This document shows, piece after piece, positions 1 to 9,475 of a stretch of 13,225 bases of DNA. Location of the stretch: positions 77,335-90,559 of the forward strand of contig NAOQ01000293.1 in NCBI GenBank assembly GCA_002751075.1, written 5' to 3'. The notes beneath the pieces are model-generated. The model saw only the letters and a list, made by a program, of their open reading frames with translations, did no database searches and was not told the origin of the DNA. This stretch comes from Ichthyophonus hoferi (lineage: Eukaryota; Opisthokonta; Ichthyosporea; Ichthyophonida; Ichthyophonidae). Every line of letters starts with the position of its first letter. Within the stretch, counting starts at the first letter, position 1. The position numbers were made by a program, and so were the translations under genes.

Positions 1-251
1 GTAATAGTATATATATATATATATATATATATATAAGTTATATGTAGAGACCCTCCAGAAGATATAACATAATTAATAATTAATTAGTGTATGTGTAGAT
101 TATTAGTCCATAAATTGACCTATAATTAAATGATGTACATAAATATAAATGTATCCATTATCCACACACTTTCAATATGCATACAGATGTTTATTACAAA
201 TAGTATAGACATAGATAGATACTTGTGCATGTATAAAACAACAGAACATAC
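1..251 (-). other. SC5D intron 3 (partial)
   Basis: This lies downstream of the donor AAG|GTATGT at 252/251 on the minus strand and runs off the left edge, so the next SC5D exon is outside the window. It is AT-rich and ends in a (TA)n tract. I see no exon in it. Confidence 0.75.
8..36. repeat. (TA)n microsatellite
   Basis: An uninterrupted run of about 14 TA dinucleotides at the left edge, inside the SC5D intron. Confidence 0.95.
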
Positions 252-1174
252 CTTATGAAGGGGGAACAAGAATGCCGCCATGTGGTAAGGTGAGCTCTGA
301 CAGAAACCATCTACAAAATGGAACGAGTGACTGGCAAAGGGACTGGTAACCAACCACTGTAGAACATGACCAATAAAATGCATGGTTAGTAGGTTATCTA
401 ACTATACTAAGTCATATATGGTGCCATGTAGCCACTTATATTTCTGATTATGTATGTATTGGTCACTTAGTCATATATATATAAAAAGAAGGAGAGATAG
501 GAGAAATGGTGCAAACCTTATGGTGGGGCTTGTGGAAGTTCTTGTACATAAAGGGGATATGAAGACCTCTGTGTACCAGGTAGATGCCCATGTCAATGAA
601 CATGACAAACATGAAGAAGCTTAGGATCAGGTATGGCATACCATACTCATCGATGGAGCTATACAGTTGGCTGTATCCGCGGACCTGGTTCCCATTAAGG
701 TATTAATAAACAGAATATTGTAAATGTGCCTTGTATAGTTAGAGCAGGAAATTAAAAAAAAATTAAAAAAAAAAGAGAAAAATCATATGCATGCTTGTGT
801 ATATGTATGTAAACTATTGTGAAGTCATACTGGCAGAAAGAATATGGAGGGAAGATTGATAGAAAGACGATGTAGTCACTTACCTCCAGAAGAAAAAGGG
901 GGCAGGTCAATAAAGACATTCCAGGTATATGCTTACAAGCATACGTTATTTCCAGCCACACTTGATTTTTAAGAACGCGTTTATGCTTTAATAGTGACTT
1001 ATCAAAGATGAAGTGGTAGCAAAAGGCAGCTGTCAAAAGGTACAGCCCCAGGCCACCTGCAGTAACTACAACTAGGAGAGAAGTCAGCTGGCGCGCGATG
1101 TTGTCGCGGGGAATGGCGCTTCCATAGACTCCATCTAGAAAGTGTTCATCACAGAACCATAGAATATCGTCCAT
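252..1174 (-). CDS. SC5D: Sterol C5-desaturase (lathosterol oxidase), partial, three 5' exons
   Basis: Exons are 1174-884 (97 codons), 684-517 (56) and 356-252 (35); all junctions are phase 0 and GT-AG (donors GAG|GTAAGT, AAG|GTTTGC and AAG|GTATGT; acceptors ACCAG|GTC and CTACAG|TGG). The spliced 188 residues follow vertebrate SC5D closely: FLLE|VRGYSQL, the first histidine box HRGLH (135-139), the second HKPHH (148-152), then SPFASHSFH and a PYH...FPLHK stretch. A membrane segment covers about 31-58. Known role: this di-iron ER membrane enzyme of the fatty-acid hydroxylase superfamily introduces the C5-C6 double bond into sterols, using cytochrome b5 electrons. The third histidine box and the C-terminus lie beyond the left edge. 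The start ATG at 1174 gives an N-terminus (MDDILWF) that aligns with the human one (MDLVLRV). Introns are 199 and 160 bp. Confidence 0.93.
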
Positions 1175-2460
1175 CTTTAGTTCTCTCGCTTTGCGAATAA
1201 ATAAACAAATATGAAAAAGTTTAAAAGAACAACAAAGACATGGATATAATCTGCTTTTACACTACGTAGCCGATACCTAATATAGCTTCTGGTGGTTACC
1301 CAAAGCTCACATCAATATAGCTACCAATAATCTTCTTGTTTAGTTGTTCTAAACTTTTATGTGATAATAATGAGTGGTTGATGGGTTTATAATCACGTTA
1401 CTTCAGAATAATATTAAGTACAAAAACAAATCGTGAGATGGTGAAAGAACCAATAGCATTTATAGATATTGGTTGGTTCGATATAAATGATTCAATTCAT
1501 CAACAAAACAAATATACTGAAGAAAACAATTTATAATACTGATAATCATAAAAAATTAATTTTTAAATTAAAAATAATTAAAAATACTTTAAACTAGGGT
1601 ATATTTTAAAAGTTATTTTATAACACTTTGTAAAGAAATAGGTTTAGACAAGATAATAGATAATATCGTGTCCCACACGTGCAAATTCCACAGGCACCTG
1701 AGGAGTTTTCTAAAAGGTAGTCATTGATCTAGGCCCTTCCAGAAAATACTATGGGCCAATGGCATTGCGTAGTAAAGATTCTTGGTAACGAATCAGAGCG
1801 TTGCAGCTGCAATGATTAAAAAGAATAAATAAGATGGTGTGTTCTTTTTTTTTTTGGAAATTTTATTAGTATGAAATACTTAAAATCCCTTTATATGAAC
1901 TCTTCATAAGTAAATGCTTACCTTTTTTTCTCTTAAGATTTTATTATTATTATTTTCTTGTGCATTATTCTTTATTCTTAGCTAGCATGGTCCATATGTC
2001 TTTTCTATAATATATATATAATATAGACTGGCATTTGATGTTTTTCTGTTCAGCAACAAACAATTATTTTTGACAATGCACTATATTTAGTAATACAATA
2101 TAAATGTTCTAAATGGGGTAAGACTGCAAGAAAGAGTGGCAACAGCTACTAACCTATCTTACTATGTAGAGGTAGGTAACTCTAGTAATTAGTGGCAGCC
2201 TTGGTCTTTGAACCCAATCGGCGCCTATTGTATTGCTTTTATTATGCAATACTAACTATATTAGTGACTTCCCCAGCTCACTCCAGTGTAAATAATCTGA
2301 GTAAACGTAGATCACAGTTGTATCATTTGATTGGAGGCTGCCGCATTGCACCATCCCTTACTGCAATAACCTTTCAAAAATTTAATTATATGATATTGAG
2401 CAAATAATATATGATATACTTCATTTGACGCTTTTACTATATTCATTAATTGGGTTTTAT
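1175..2460. other. Intergenic / SC5D upstream region
   Basis: This stretch is 5' of SC5D, which is read leftwards, so it should hold the SC5D promoter and 5' UTR. It is AT-rich. Visible sites are an E-box CACGTG at 1676-1681 and CCAAT boxes near 1756 and 2214. No convincing TATA box is placed. A 71-codon open frame at 2192-2407 on the plus strand shows no recognisable protein and is not called. I see no RNA gene. Confidence 0.6.
1676..1681. promoter_or_regulatory. E-box CACGTG about 500 bp upstream of SC5D
   Basis: A perfect palindromic CACGTG in the context TCCCACACGTGC. bHLH-zip factors, including the SREBP family that controls sterol genes in vertebrates, can bind E-boxes. A role here is inference from position alone, because a 6-mer is expected by chance every few kilobases. 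Confidence 0.25.
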
Positions 2461-2539
2461 CATAAGCCAATAACTCTTGAGAGGAGCCGATAGTGTAGCT
2501 TCAAATCACTGGATTATGTTTATATATATATAGTCTCAT

Positions 2540-2705
2540 AACCTCTTCCATTGGCTGGTTCAATTTTGATAGATCATCTTGGATTGCCGTCAACCACCAA
2601 TAGATTGCATTAACTATTTTCCCAGGCTAAATATGCAATAATAATTGCTAATAATATTAAATATTTATAGTTATCTAAAGAAAGGCCCAAATTGATTTGT
2701 TGCTA
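2540..2705 (+). repeat. Dispersed repeat family 1, copy A (3' part only)
   Basis: It shares the core ATTGGCTGGTTCAATTTT, then GATAGATCATCTTGGATTG, a TATTTTCCCA motif, an AATATTAAAT motif and a final AAAG-CCCAAATT block with copies B and C, in the same order and spacing. Copy A lacks the upstream 230 bp seen in the other two. By eye the similarity to copy B is roughly three quarters. No coding capacity is visible. It is probably a non-autonomous transposon or an old intergenic duplication. Confidence 0.75.
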
Positions 2706-2710
2706 CTAAG

Positions 2711-3120
2711 TAATGATAAGTCCATTTTGACATTCCGAAGTGACTGTGGCACGGCATTAAATGTTAAAAAATAAAAAATAAAAACAAAACGAACTAAAAT
2801 AAAATAAAAACAGAAGATAATTCACCTAACTATATGTTAAATATTCTTGCTGGCTCTGGTATCTGCCGGCTGAGGTGTCATATGGGTGTGGCCCAGTTGT
2901 TTTGCAAATTACCTTGATGTCATTTTGAAGCTGAAAATGTTGATAGTTCAAATGCAGATTTGAAGACGGTGTTTGGGTGTAATAAAATTGAATTTCTACA
3001 CGTAGAGGTCATTGGATGGATGTAGGGTTGAGGTGAAATGTTTTTGACAATCGTGGATCGTTTTCTATATAGAATTACCAGGCTTTGTGACCATGATAAA
3101 CTACTTAAGCTTTCTCTGTT
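2711..3120. other. Intergenic between repeat copies A and B
   Basis: It contains an A-rich run near 2760-2815 and then a patch of higher GC (about 2850-2970). No open frame of note and no RNA gene is seen. Confidence 0.5.
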
Positions 3121-3547
3121 GCATGTTGGAAATAATAAATAGAGGCAGGAGTATTCCTGTAACCTATATTTGTTTAGAAGGAAAAATAATGCCGAATTAA
3201 GGAGTATTTTAATGTCTCCTTTTGCATAAATGGAATACAGATATGCTAAGACATATTTTTACTATTAAGAAAGGCAGCAAAATTTGTCGTAGACACGATG
3301 CCTAAGCAATGAGTTAACTGTACCCCCAACATATGGATCTGGAATGGTTTATTTTATAGTTGCAGGATCTCTATTATTGGCTGGTTCAATTTTAATAGAT
3401 CATCTTGGATTGCAGTTTAACACCAACAGAATGCACTAGCTATTTTCCCAAGGCTGCGTATGTAATAATATTTTCTAATGATATTAAATGTTTATGACTA
3501 TATAAAGAAATACCCAAATTAATTAAATATTCATATTTGAACACATA
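3121..3547 (+). repeat. Dispersed repeat family 1, copy B (long copy)
   Basis: About 425 bp, matching copy C (9064-9475, opposite strand) along its whole length. Shared landmarks in order are ATGTT-AATAAT, CCTATATT-GTTTAG, TTTTGCATA, ACAGATATGCTAA, GATGCCTAAGCAAT, ATTGGCTGGTTCAATTTT and ATACCCAAATTAATTAAA-ATTC. It ends 43 bp beyond the EOGT stop codon, so the EOGT 3' UTR probably runs into it. A TTTATT at 3348-3353 would be an AATAAA poly(A) signal for the minus strand, about 240 nt after the stop. No open frame is seen. Confidence 0.8.
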
Positions 3548-3590
3548 TCTACAATAATATACTAGTTATATATGGTCACTCCACTATATA

Positions 3591-6500
3591 CTATAGCTCA
3601 TCTTTACGAGTGGAGTGTGGAGACAATTGGTAACCATCTCGTACATGGTGTATAGCCTGTTCTATGAGATTAATAAAGTGACTTTCACTAATACGATAAT
3701 TCCAGAATTTAGGATTGCTTTTAATCTCCTGTGACATGGGCTCATTACTTGTTACTGTGACCTTTTCCATTTGATTGATGTCTCCATGAATCCATTTAAT
3801 ACCTGTTATTCCCACAATCGTCACATTGTTATTGTTAGTGTACTATTGTGTATTGTTAGCTATAGTCACATATACAACGTGTTTTAAAAACAGCTATTAC
3901 ATTGATTATTAATAAGATGATTAAGTAATTTATATGTAGCATGCTAGATTAAGACAGTATGACAGGGTTCTGTTCATGACCGATTCTTCTTCTTGTTTGT
4001 TTGCAATTATACTGAATGAGGTTCTTTTTCCTTTATTTAAATTACTGAATCGCAATTTATCTAATTATGCATGGAACCACTAGAAAGACCAAGCTTATTA
4101 TTATGCTAGTATTAAACAATTAAGTCTTCATTCGAATAAACAAGGCACATTTATTTTTCCCCCTTCCACTTTTATTGCTATTCTAAGCCAACCAATCACA
4201 ACTTTAATATTTAAACGTCCAATCAAAAATGAATCAATATAACATAAAAGGGAAACATGAAATCCTCATACTCTCTTAGACATCAATATTCTCCTCTCTC
4301 TACACAATACAGAGATATATAAATTACCACTAACTATAGGTTGATATATGAATGATAGCCCCATTATATACATATACCAAAATGCACATATACTCCTCAA
4401 CCGTACATCAACCTTATCTCCTTTCCATACCATCTATTAATATTTTTCTAAAGCCACAACTATTAAATTAATAACTACATACAACTTTATTTAATATCAA
4501 CATTAATTAATGCCTTTAAAATAAATGGAAACATAACATGCTATTCTTGGAAACCCTAGACTTGTACAATACAACAATGGAGTAGATTATATGCACTAAC
4601 ACTCTGTCTTAATCCAAGAATAATAAAAGAAAATTTCAACAAAAACAACAGTTTTCTTAATATCCACAAATCTCATAAGTCCAAAACCATCATTGAGATA
4701 TCATCATGGTTTTATTTATATATACTCTGTTCTGCTATGCATCACATACATATAGATTCATCTGTATATACGCTTATATAATTTTTATTATTATTATTAT
4801 ACATTCATTCATTAACACTAATACAGTCTCCAATCAGACCATTCATTTTGCGTTCTCATCACATTTCTTCTCCAATCCCTTCTTTATATCCTGAAAGCCT
4901 TCATTATTATTAAACATGCGGACACCAAACACTATTACCTGAACACACTTCAATATTAACACCCCTACCTTTAAGAGCGGCCGTAGTTTGTAACCATTTA
5001 TCCCCCATATTGTAGAGCTCTACTACTGCACCCCAACGAGGAATAAAAAGCATATGGGTCATCCCAGAACCATGTAGGCCTACTAGGATATCTAGCTGAG
5101 ACACTAGTCTTACCTGACAAAAGACAAAAGGAAAAGGAGTAGAGCTGTTAAGATATAACTACATATGCAACATAGGCAAAGTAACCATAGTTAAAATTCT
5201 CTAATTAATTAATGTCAAATTTTAAAGCATTCTATCTGTAGCATGCTATATTTTAAAAGTATAAAAATATGAAATGTTCTGTTTGAAACACATTGCGAAT
5301 TTTTAATTCTGTAGTATTACTGAATAAAGGCTATGCAGCTTTTATCTTAAATTTTCTTCTTGCAATAGTCGGCTACTACTTTGAACATAGGTGAGATAAT
5401 TATTACACAAGCTGAAATAGACTACAGGATCATAAGAATTGATATGAGCATAACATGAGGTAAAACTATAATGAGATTATAGGAAGAAGAGAAGAATAAA
5501 GAAATGTAGCTGGAACGAGCAGAAATAGAGGTGATAAATTGGAGCAGTATAGTGAACAGATAGCAATATATGTGCGGAATCAAACTGGCAGGAAAATGCA
5601 ATATATTTTTTTAAAAAAAAACCTCTAAAATAAAATGAAAATTGTAAAAAAAAATTTTAAAAAAAAATGTAAAAAAAAAAATATTAAAAAAGGCCAGAAA
5701 AATGACATACAAAATCAAACTAGGGAAAGAGAAAGGGGAGAAAAAATAGAATGGCAAAATAAGCAATGTAAAGAAAAATAAAAAACCACTAAAACAAAGA
5801 AGGGCAAAAAAAATAGTAACAGAGTAATAACAAAAAAAAAATGGCAATAAGAAGTAATAATAGATATGAATCGGATGGATGATTGACCTGGTCCTCATAT
5901 CTAACGTGATCATTCCAGTCAAATTTTAGGTATTCTATTTTTACAGGGTAGTCCCAGTTCTTCTCTCTCACTGTAGTTATCAGCTTCCTTTCATTGAGTA
6001 AATGCCTACTCCCTGATGTATATCCGGTCCCACTGCTACGAGATAATAATCCTATTCGAATGACTCTATCTTTTTTCTTCTGAGAGTATATTAATGTTTC
6101 AACAAACTCTGGGCATATTTTTTTCTTAATTTCTTCCGAGAAGGTATGAATAAACCCTCCATTAGAACGGCAGCCATGGGTGTAAAATGTATTTCGTATG
6201 GGCATATTATAGAAAAAGGTATGAAAGGTACGAGGATTTACAGCCAAGTACATGTTTTTAAAGCAGAATGTCTGACCCCCCAAAGAATTCATAAATTGTA
6301 TGTTTTCGTAAGAGGTGATAACATTATACAGCGGAGAAAACCTGGAATAGCCTAGGTTATTGGCAAGGACAATTACTCGGAGCCCTTCCTTCTTTCTTGT
6401 TAAATTTGCTATGTGTAGACTCAAATACAAATTAGTAAAATCACACATGGCGTGACCATAGTTAGCATGCGAGTCTGGCTGTATAATCAATGTAGGTTTA

Positions 6501-7000
6501 TTTATCATTACAGTACAAGACGATGCGTTGACAAAAGCTCCTGGGAGTACGTTATCATATTCTTTTTTCCAGTTGAACAACCTCCCGCCTCTAATGGATT
6601 GTGTGGGGGTTATTTTTCCAGAGCAATAACGCAACGGCTGTAGCACCGCTAGCTCATTTTGATCTGTAATGTTGTCAAAGGTGATAGCCCAGTGTTTGGC
6701 ATGACAAAATGTTAGGCCGGGGGTACAACGGAGGGACGATTTTTTCTTGGTAGGTTCCTTTGATGATATGTTATATATACAGTGCTCTAATAATCTGGAC
6801 CAGTAAAAATTATATACTTGACCAAAGTCATTTTCGTGGAAAAAAAGTTGTTTGTCATGGTCTGGTAATTCCTTGTCACACAGCACTTTATTGCGGTGGA
6901 AGGTATATAGAGACATATCTTTTGTTTTATCACCGTAGCATAATGATATATATATGAGTACAGCCACAGCTAGGAGGCGTCGGTGGGTCTGTAGTTTCAT
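3591..7000 (-). CDS. EOGT: EGF domain-specific O-GlcNAc transferase (GT61 family), complete, three exons
   Basis: Exons are 7000-5888, 5113-4969 and 3802-3591 (1470 nt, 489 residues), joined in phases 0 and 1 with GT-AG borders (CAG|GTCAAT...GTCAG|GTA; AAAG|GTAGGG...ACAG|GTA). Residues 1-23 form a signal peptide. Sequons lie at NIS 77, NIT 110, NAS 158 and NLT 199. Family marks are LRC(T)PGLTFC at 90-99, CDFTNLYLS at 186-194 (human CDFINLY), the GT61 block LDILVGLHGSGMTH at 378-391, WGAVVELYN and NPKFWNY, and the protein ends in KDEL. Human EOGT is 527 residues and ends in HDEL. Known role: the enzyme transfers GlcNAc from UDP-GlcNAc to Ser/Thr of folded EGF repeats, including those of Notch, in the ER lumen. 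The chosen intron-2 donor gives ALK|GIKW, matching human ARLRGVHYITW. An alternative donor at 4939 would add 10 residues in frame. Confidence 0.94.
3803..4968 (-). other. EOGT intron 2
   Basis: This 1166-bp intron is bounded by AAAG|GTAGGG and AATAACAG|GTATTA on the minus strand. The acceptor has a weak pyrimidine tract. The intron carries the G-poor block described separately. I see no nested gene; the 62-codon plus-strand open frame near 4706-4894 is hydrophobic low-complexity sequence. Confidence 0.8.
4141..4900. other. G-poor, strand-asymmetric block inside EOGT intron 2
   Basis: On the plus strand C outnumbers G several-fold for about 700 bp; for example the 60 bases from 4381 hold about 18 C and 2 G. 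Two CCAAT boxes (4192-4196 and 4219-4223) are 27 bp apart near the start, with ACTTTAATATT between them. The block resembles in style, and partly in words, the CCAAT array at 12480-12740. No open frame of interest. Confidence 0.6.
5114..5887 (-). other. EOGT intron 1
   Basis: This 774-bp phase-0 intron has donor CAG|GTCAAT and acceptor TTTTGTCTTTTGTCAG|GTA. It contains repeat family 2 copy A at 5151-5423. In the transcript the first 280 nt are extremely U-rich (A-runs on the plus strand, about 5600-5870). Confidence 0.88.
5151..5423 (+). repeat. Dispersed repeat family 2, copy A
   Basis: About 270 bp, matching 8245-8514 in direct orientation. Shared words in order are ACATAGGCAAAGTAA, TCTCTAATTAATTA, ATA(C)TATATTTTAAAAGTATAAAAA, ATTCTG-AGT, GAATAAAGGCTAT, GAATAGTC or CAATAGTC, and TAATTA-TAC-GCTGAAAT-GAC. 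It has no coding capacity and no clear inverted ends. It lies inside EOGT intron 1. Confidence 0.8.
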
Positions 7001-8244
7001 TTCTATCTAGCTATATAATTCTAATTAGGAAATGGTTAATTGAATAATATTGGATTATCCATGTATTTAAGTATGTGTGTATGTATGTATAAGTGTATAA
7101 GCTCAGATACACGGTAATATTTTTTATAGAGTATATCGAGTTAAGGAACTTGATTGTTGCTACCAAAATAAATAAAATACCAATTTATTGACCTAAAATT
7201 TTCTAGAGCCACAACAAGGCATAGTTGGACATATATGTGTTTCATAGATCGAAATAATAGTAACATTGATAATATTCAGTAGTCTTCCATATGTATGTTT
7301 ATGTACAATAAATCTACTTGTGTTTACGATAATCTAAACCAGTGATTCTTAATCAGGGCTTATATAAAAAAAGTTAAAAAGTTAAAAATTGTCCGTTAGG
7401 GAACCATATCTTAAAATCAAACACGGATAATTGTATGGGTGTAGTGGATTAAATTAAAAAAACAAAGTTGTCGGGGTCCCCATAAATTAATTTTAAATTT
7501 TAAAGTTTTTATAATTTATTCAAATCAGAACTAATGTATATGGTTTGCTAATTATGTTTGATTCGCTGTTATTAATACTCCCGCCGGATATTATTTTTAT
7601 GTCGTGCTGTCAATATATATTCCATTAAGAGGAAAAAAATAAATGAATCACAAAGGATAAAATAATTTTTTATTACTAAAAATTGTAGTTAGTGGTTTCA
7701 CAATATATTGTGACAAACTCGAGGTCACAAAGAATTTTCAATTAGAATCGCTTTAAGCCCAGATATCTACCGGAACCTTTTCATATTGCTTCCTCCCCAC
7801 ACTAAACTAACTTTCCGTCGTAATCTTTTTTTTTTTTAAAAAAAGGTCTCAAGACACAGAAAAAGATCTACCAGTACTGTCATAATTATAAATATGTGAA
7901 CATTAAAAAACAGTAATGGATATTCATTCCTTTGACTAGATAACCAACTATGAAATATTATCTTAATACATGCTGCTTTAGCACGCAATGTTAAGCTAGC
8001 TTACTTGAAGAGCCAAATTTTTTGTTTTACACTTTTTTATCAGCCCAACCATAATCTTTTATTGGCGCGCATGATCGATTGGTACCAATTTTTGTAGGCT
8101 ATGATAGTCACTTTGAAAATACTATAGGTAGTTTCATAGTTTTAGAGGTTGGAGTTTATGTTTTGACAAGTAGAAAGAGTCGCATTCTAATGTTAATGTA
8201 TTTGTAAATATCTAGAGCATGATGTTGCTATCGGATGTTTTTTC
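7001..8244. other. Intergenic, EOGT upstream region
   Basis: This is 5' of EOGT (which is read leftwards), so the EOGT promoter should be in the first few hundred bases. No clear TATA or CCAAT arrangement is seen there. Farther along are a possible hAT-type terminus (7340), several A- and T-runs (for example 7828-7848) and no open frame of note. Confidence 0.55.
7340..7500 (+). mobile_element. Possible terminus of a hAT-type DNA transposon (one end only)
   Basis: CAGTGATTCTTAATCAGGG at 7340-7358 resembles the widespread hAT terminal inverted repeat CAGTGGTTCTTAACC-GGG. The palindrome GGGGTCCCC at 7473-7481 recalls the GGGGTCC motifs common just inside such elements. I could not find the matching inverted end or an 8-bp target duplication, so it is either a fragment or a coincidence. 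No transposase is visible. Confidence 0.3.
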
Positions 8245-8514
8245 AAATATAGTTACATATACGACATAGGCAAAGTAAGTATAATTATACTTCTCTAATT
8301 AATTAGTGCTGGGTTCTGACATATTATATATATATATAGGCAATACTATATTTAAAAAGTATAAAAAGGTTCCGTCTGAGACAGATTAGGGACTCTTGAT
8401 TCTGCAGTGATACAGAATAAAGGCTATACTTTCTTGTCCTAATTTGTTTGCTTGGAATAGTCAGCTGCCACCCTGAACATGGTTGAGCTAATTACTACTC
8501 AGGCTGAAATCGAC
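8245..8514 (+). repeat. Dispersed repeat family 2, copy B
   Basis: A direct-orientation partner of 5151-5423, sharing the words listed for copy A. It contains a local (TA)n expansion at about 8323-8338 that copy A lacks. Its right end abuts and slightly overlaps the minus-strand coding-like patch. Confidence 0.8.
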
Positions 8515-8901
8515 ATTAATAACTACTACATAGAGAGATATGGTGCTCTGCGGTAGTTCTGGTAACTTGTCCACAAGCTTCAGGGGTTCCAATAGTTGTT
8601 TGAAAGTATCGCTTGCGGAGCTAGTGATAGAAACAGTCCTAAAGCTCTGATCCACTTTCAATAAAAAGATGGGACGGGTTCAACGTAAAAAAAGGAATGC
8701 ATGATGGTTCTACCTTCAGCTGTCTAAAGGATTCTTTTACAAATTGAGGAGAAACTCTTGCCTTAATACGCTTAGTGCGTTTGTGGTAATAGCAGAGTGT
8801 AAGCGATCAGAGAGAGGTGCCAAGTCTGGGTATATGTAATCATTATTACTACTATCGAAAGTAACTAAACAGTTTTTTTGGTATTCTTGATAGAAGAAAT
8901 G
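8491..8901 (-). pseudogene. Unrecognised coding-like patch, probably a broken gene or exon remnants
   Basis: The minus strand has three overlapping open stretches in different frames: 8901-8740 (54 codons), 8806-8642 (55) and about 8670-8491 (60). In DNA this AT-rich each is long, and their amino-acid content is balanced and protein-like (for example DYIYPDLAPLSDRL; RVSPQFVKESFRQLK; FKQLLEPLKLVDKLPELPQ). I do not recognise the family. The region may be a decayed gene or element, or part of a host gene with a short intron (CTGAAG|GTAGAA at 8714 and GGATCAG|AGC at 8646 would be phase-compatible and 67 bp apart). No start or complete gene model can be built. Confidence 0.4.
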
Positions 8902-9063
8902 TCAGAACACAGACTATTATAATCAAGTATCACAAGAGCTAGAAATTACAATGAAATAGGATTATAAAATACAAGGCAAGTATCTTCTAATCGTCAATGA
9001 GAATATATGCATATCTATATATTTAAAGTATTGTTAAAAAAAAAATAGTAAGAAATGCAAAAT

Positions 9064-9475
9064 TTTGTGTTAAAACAGGAATGTTTAATTAATTTGGGTA
9101 TTTGTTTATATAGCCATAATTATTTAATATTACTTGCAATTATTAGTACATATGTAGTTGGGAAAAATAGTTAAATGGCAATCCAAAGATAATCTATCAA
9201 AATTGAACCAGCCAATGGCAGAAGCCCTGCTACTATAGTAAGCCTTTTCAGATAGTATGTTTTTGGGTCCAGATAACATATTGCTTAGGCATCCTGACTA
9301 AGACTAGTCCCACTGACTTGTTTTAAGGCATGCTTTTTTATATAAAAATATATACTTTAGCATATCTGTACGTTGTGTATGCAAAATGACACGTTAAAAC
9401 CCCCCTTAGCTCGATATTATTTCTTCTAAACGAATATAGGTCCTAAGAACACATCTACTAATTATTCTTAACATT
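9064..9475 (-). repeat. Dispersed repeat family 1, copy C (long copy, inverted)
   Basis: The reverse complement matches copy B over its full length. It lacks a short piece present in A and B (the CACCAA-AGA-TGCA segment after GGATTG). The outer ends, forward GCAAAATTTTGTGTTAAAA on the left and TTCTTAACATTTTG on the right, look weakly inverted, so a MITE-like origin is possible but unproven. Confidence 0.78.

Noticed and set aside
2192-2407. 71-codon plus-strand open frame as a small gene
   Set aside because: It has no recognisable motif, no good start context, no splice partner, and lies in AT-rich DNA where such lengths occur by chance.
2550-2570. GGTTCAATTTT as a Pol III B-box, making family 1 a tRNA-derived SINE
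   Set aside because: The match to GGTTCGANTCC is partial, and no A-box or tRNA-like fold is visible at the right distance.
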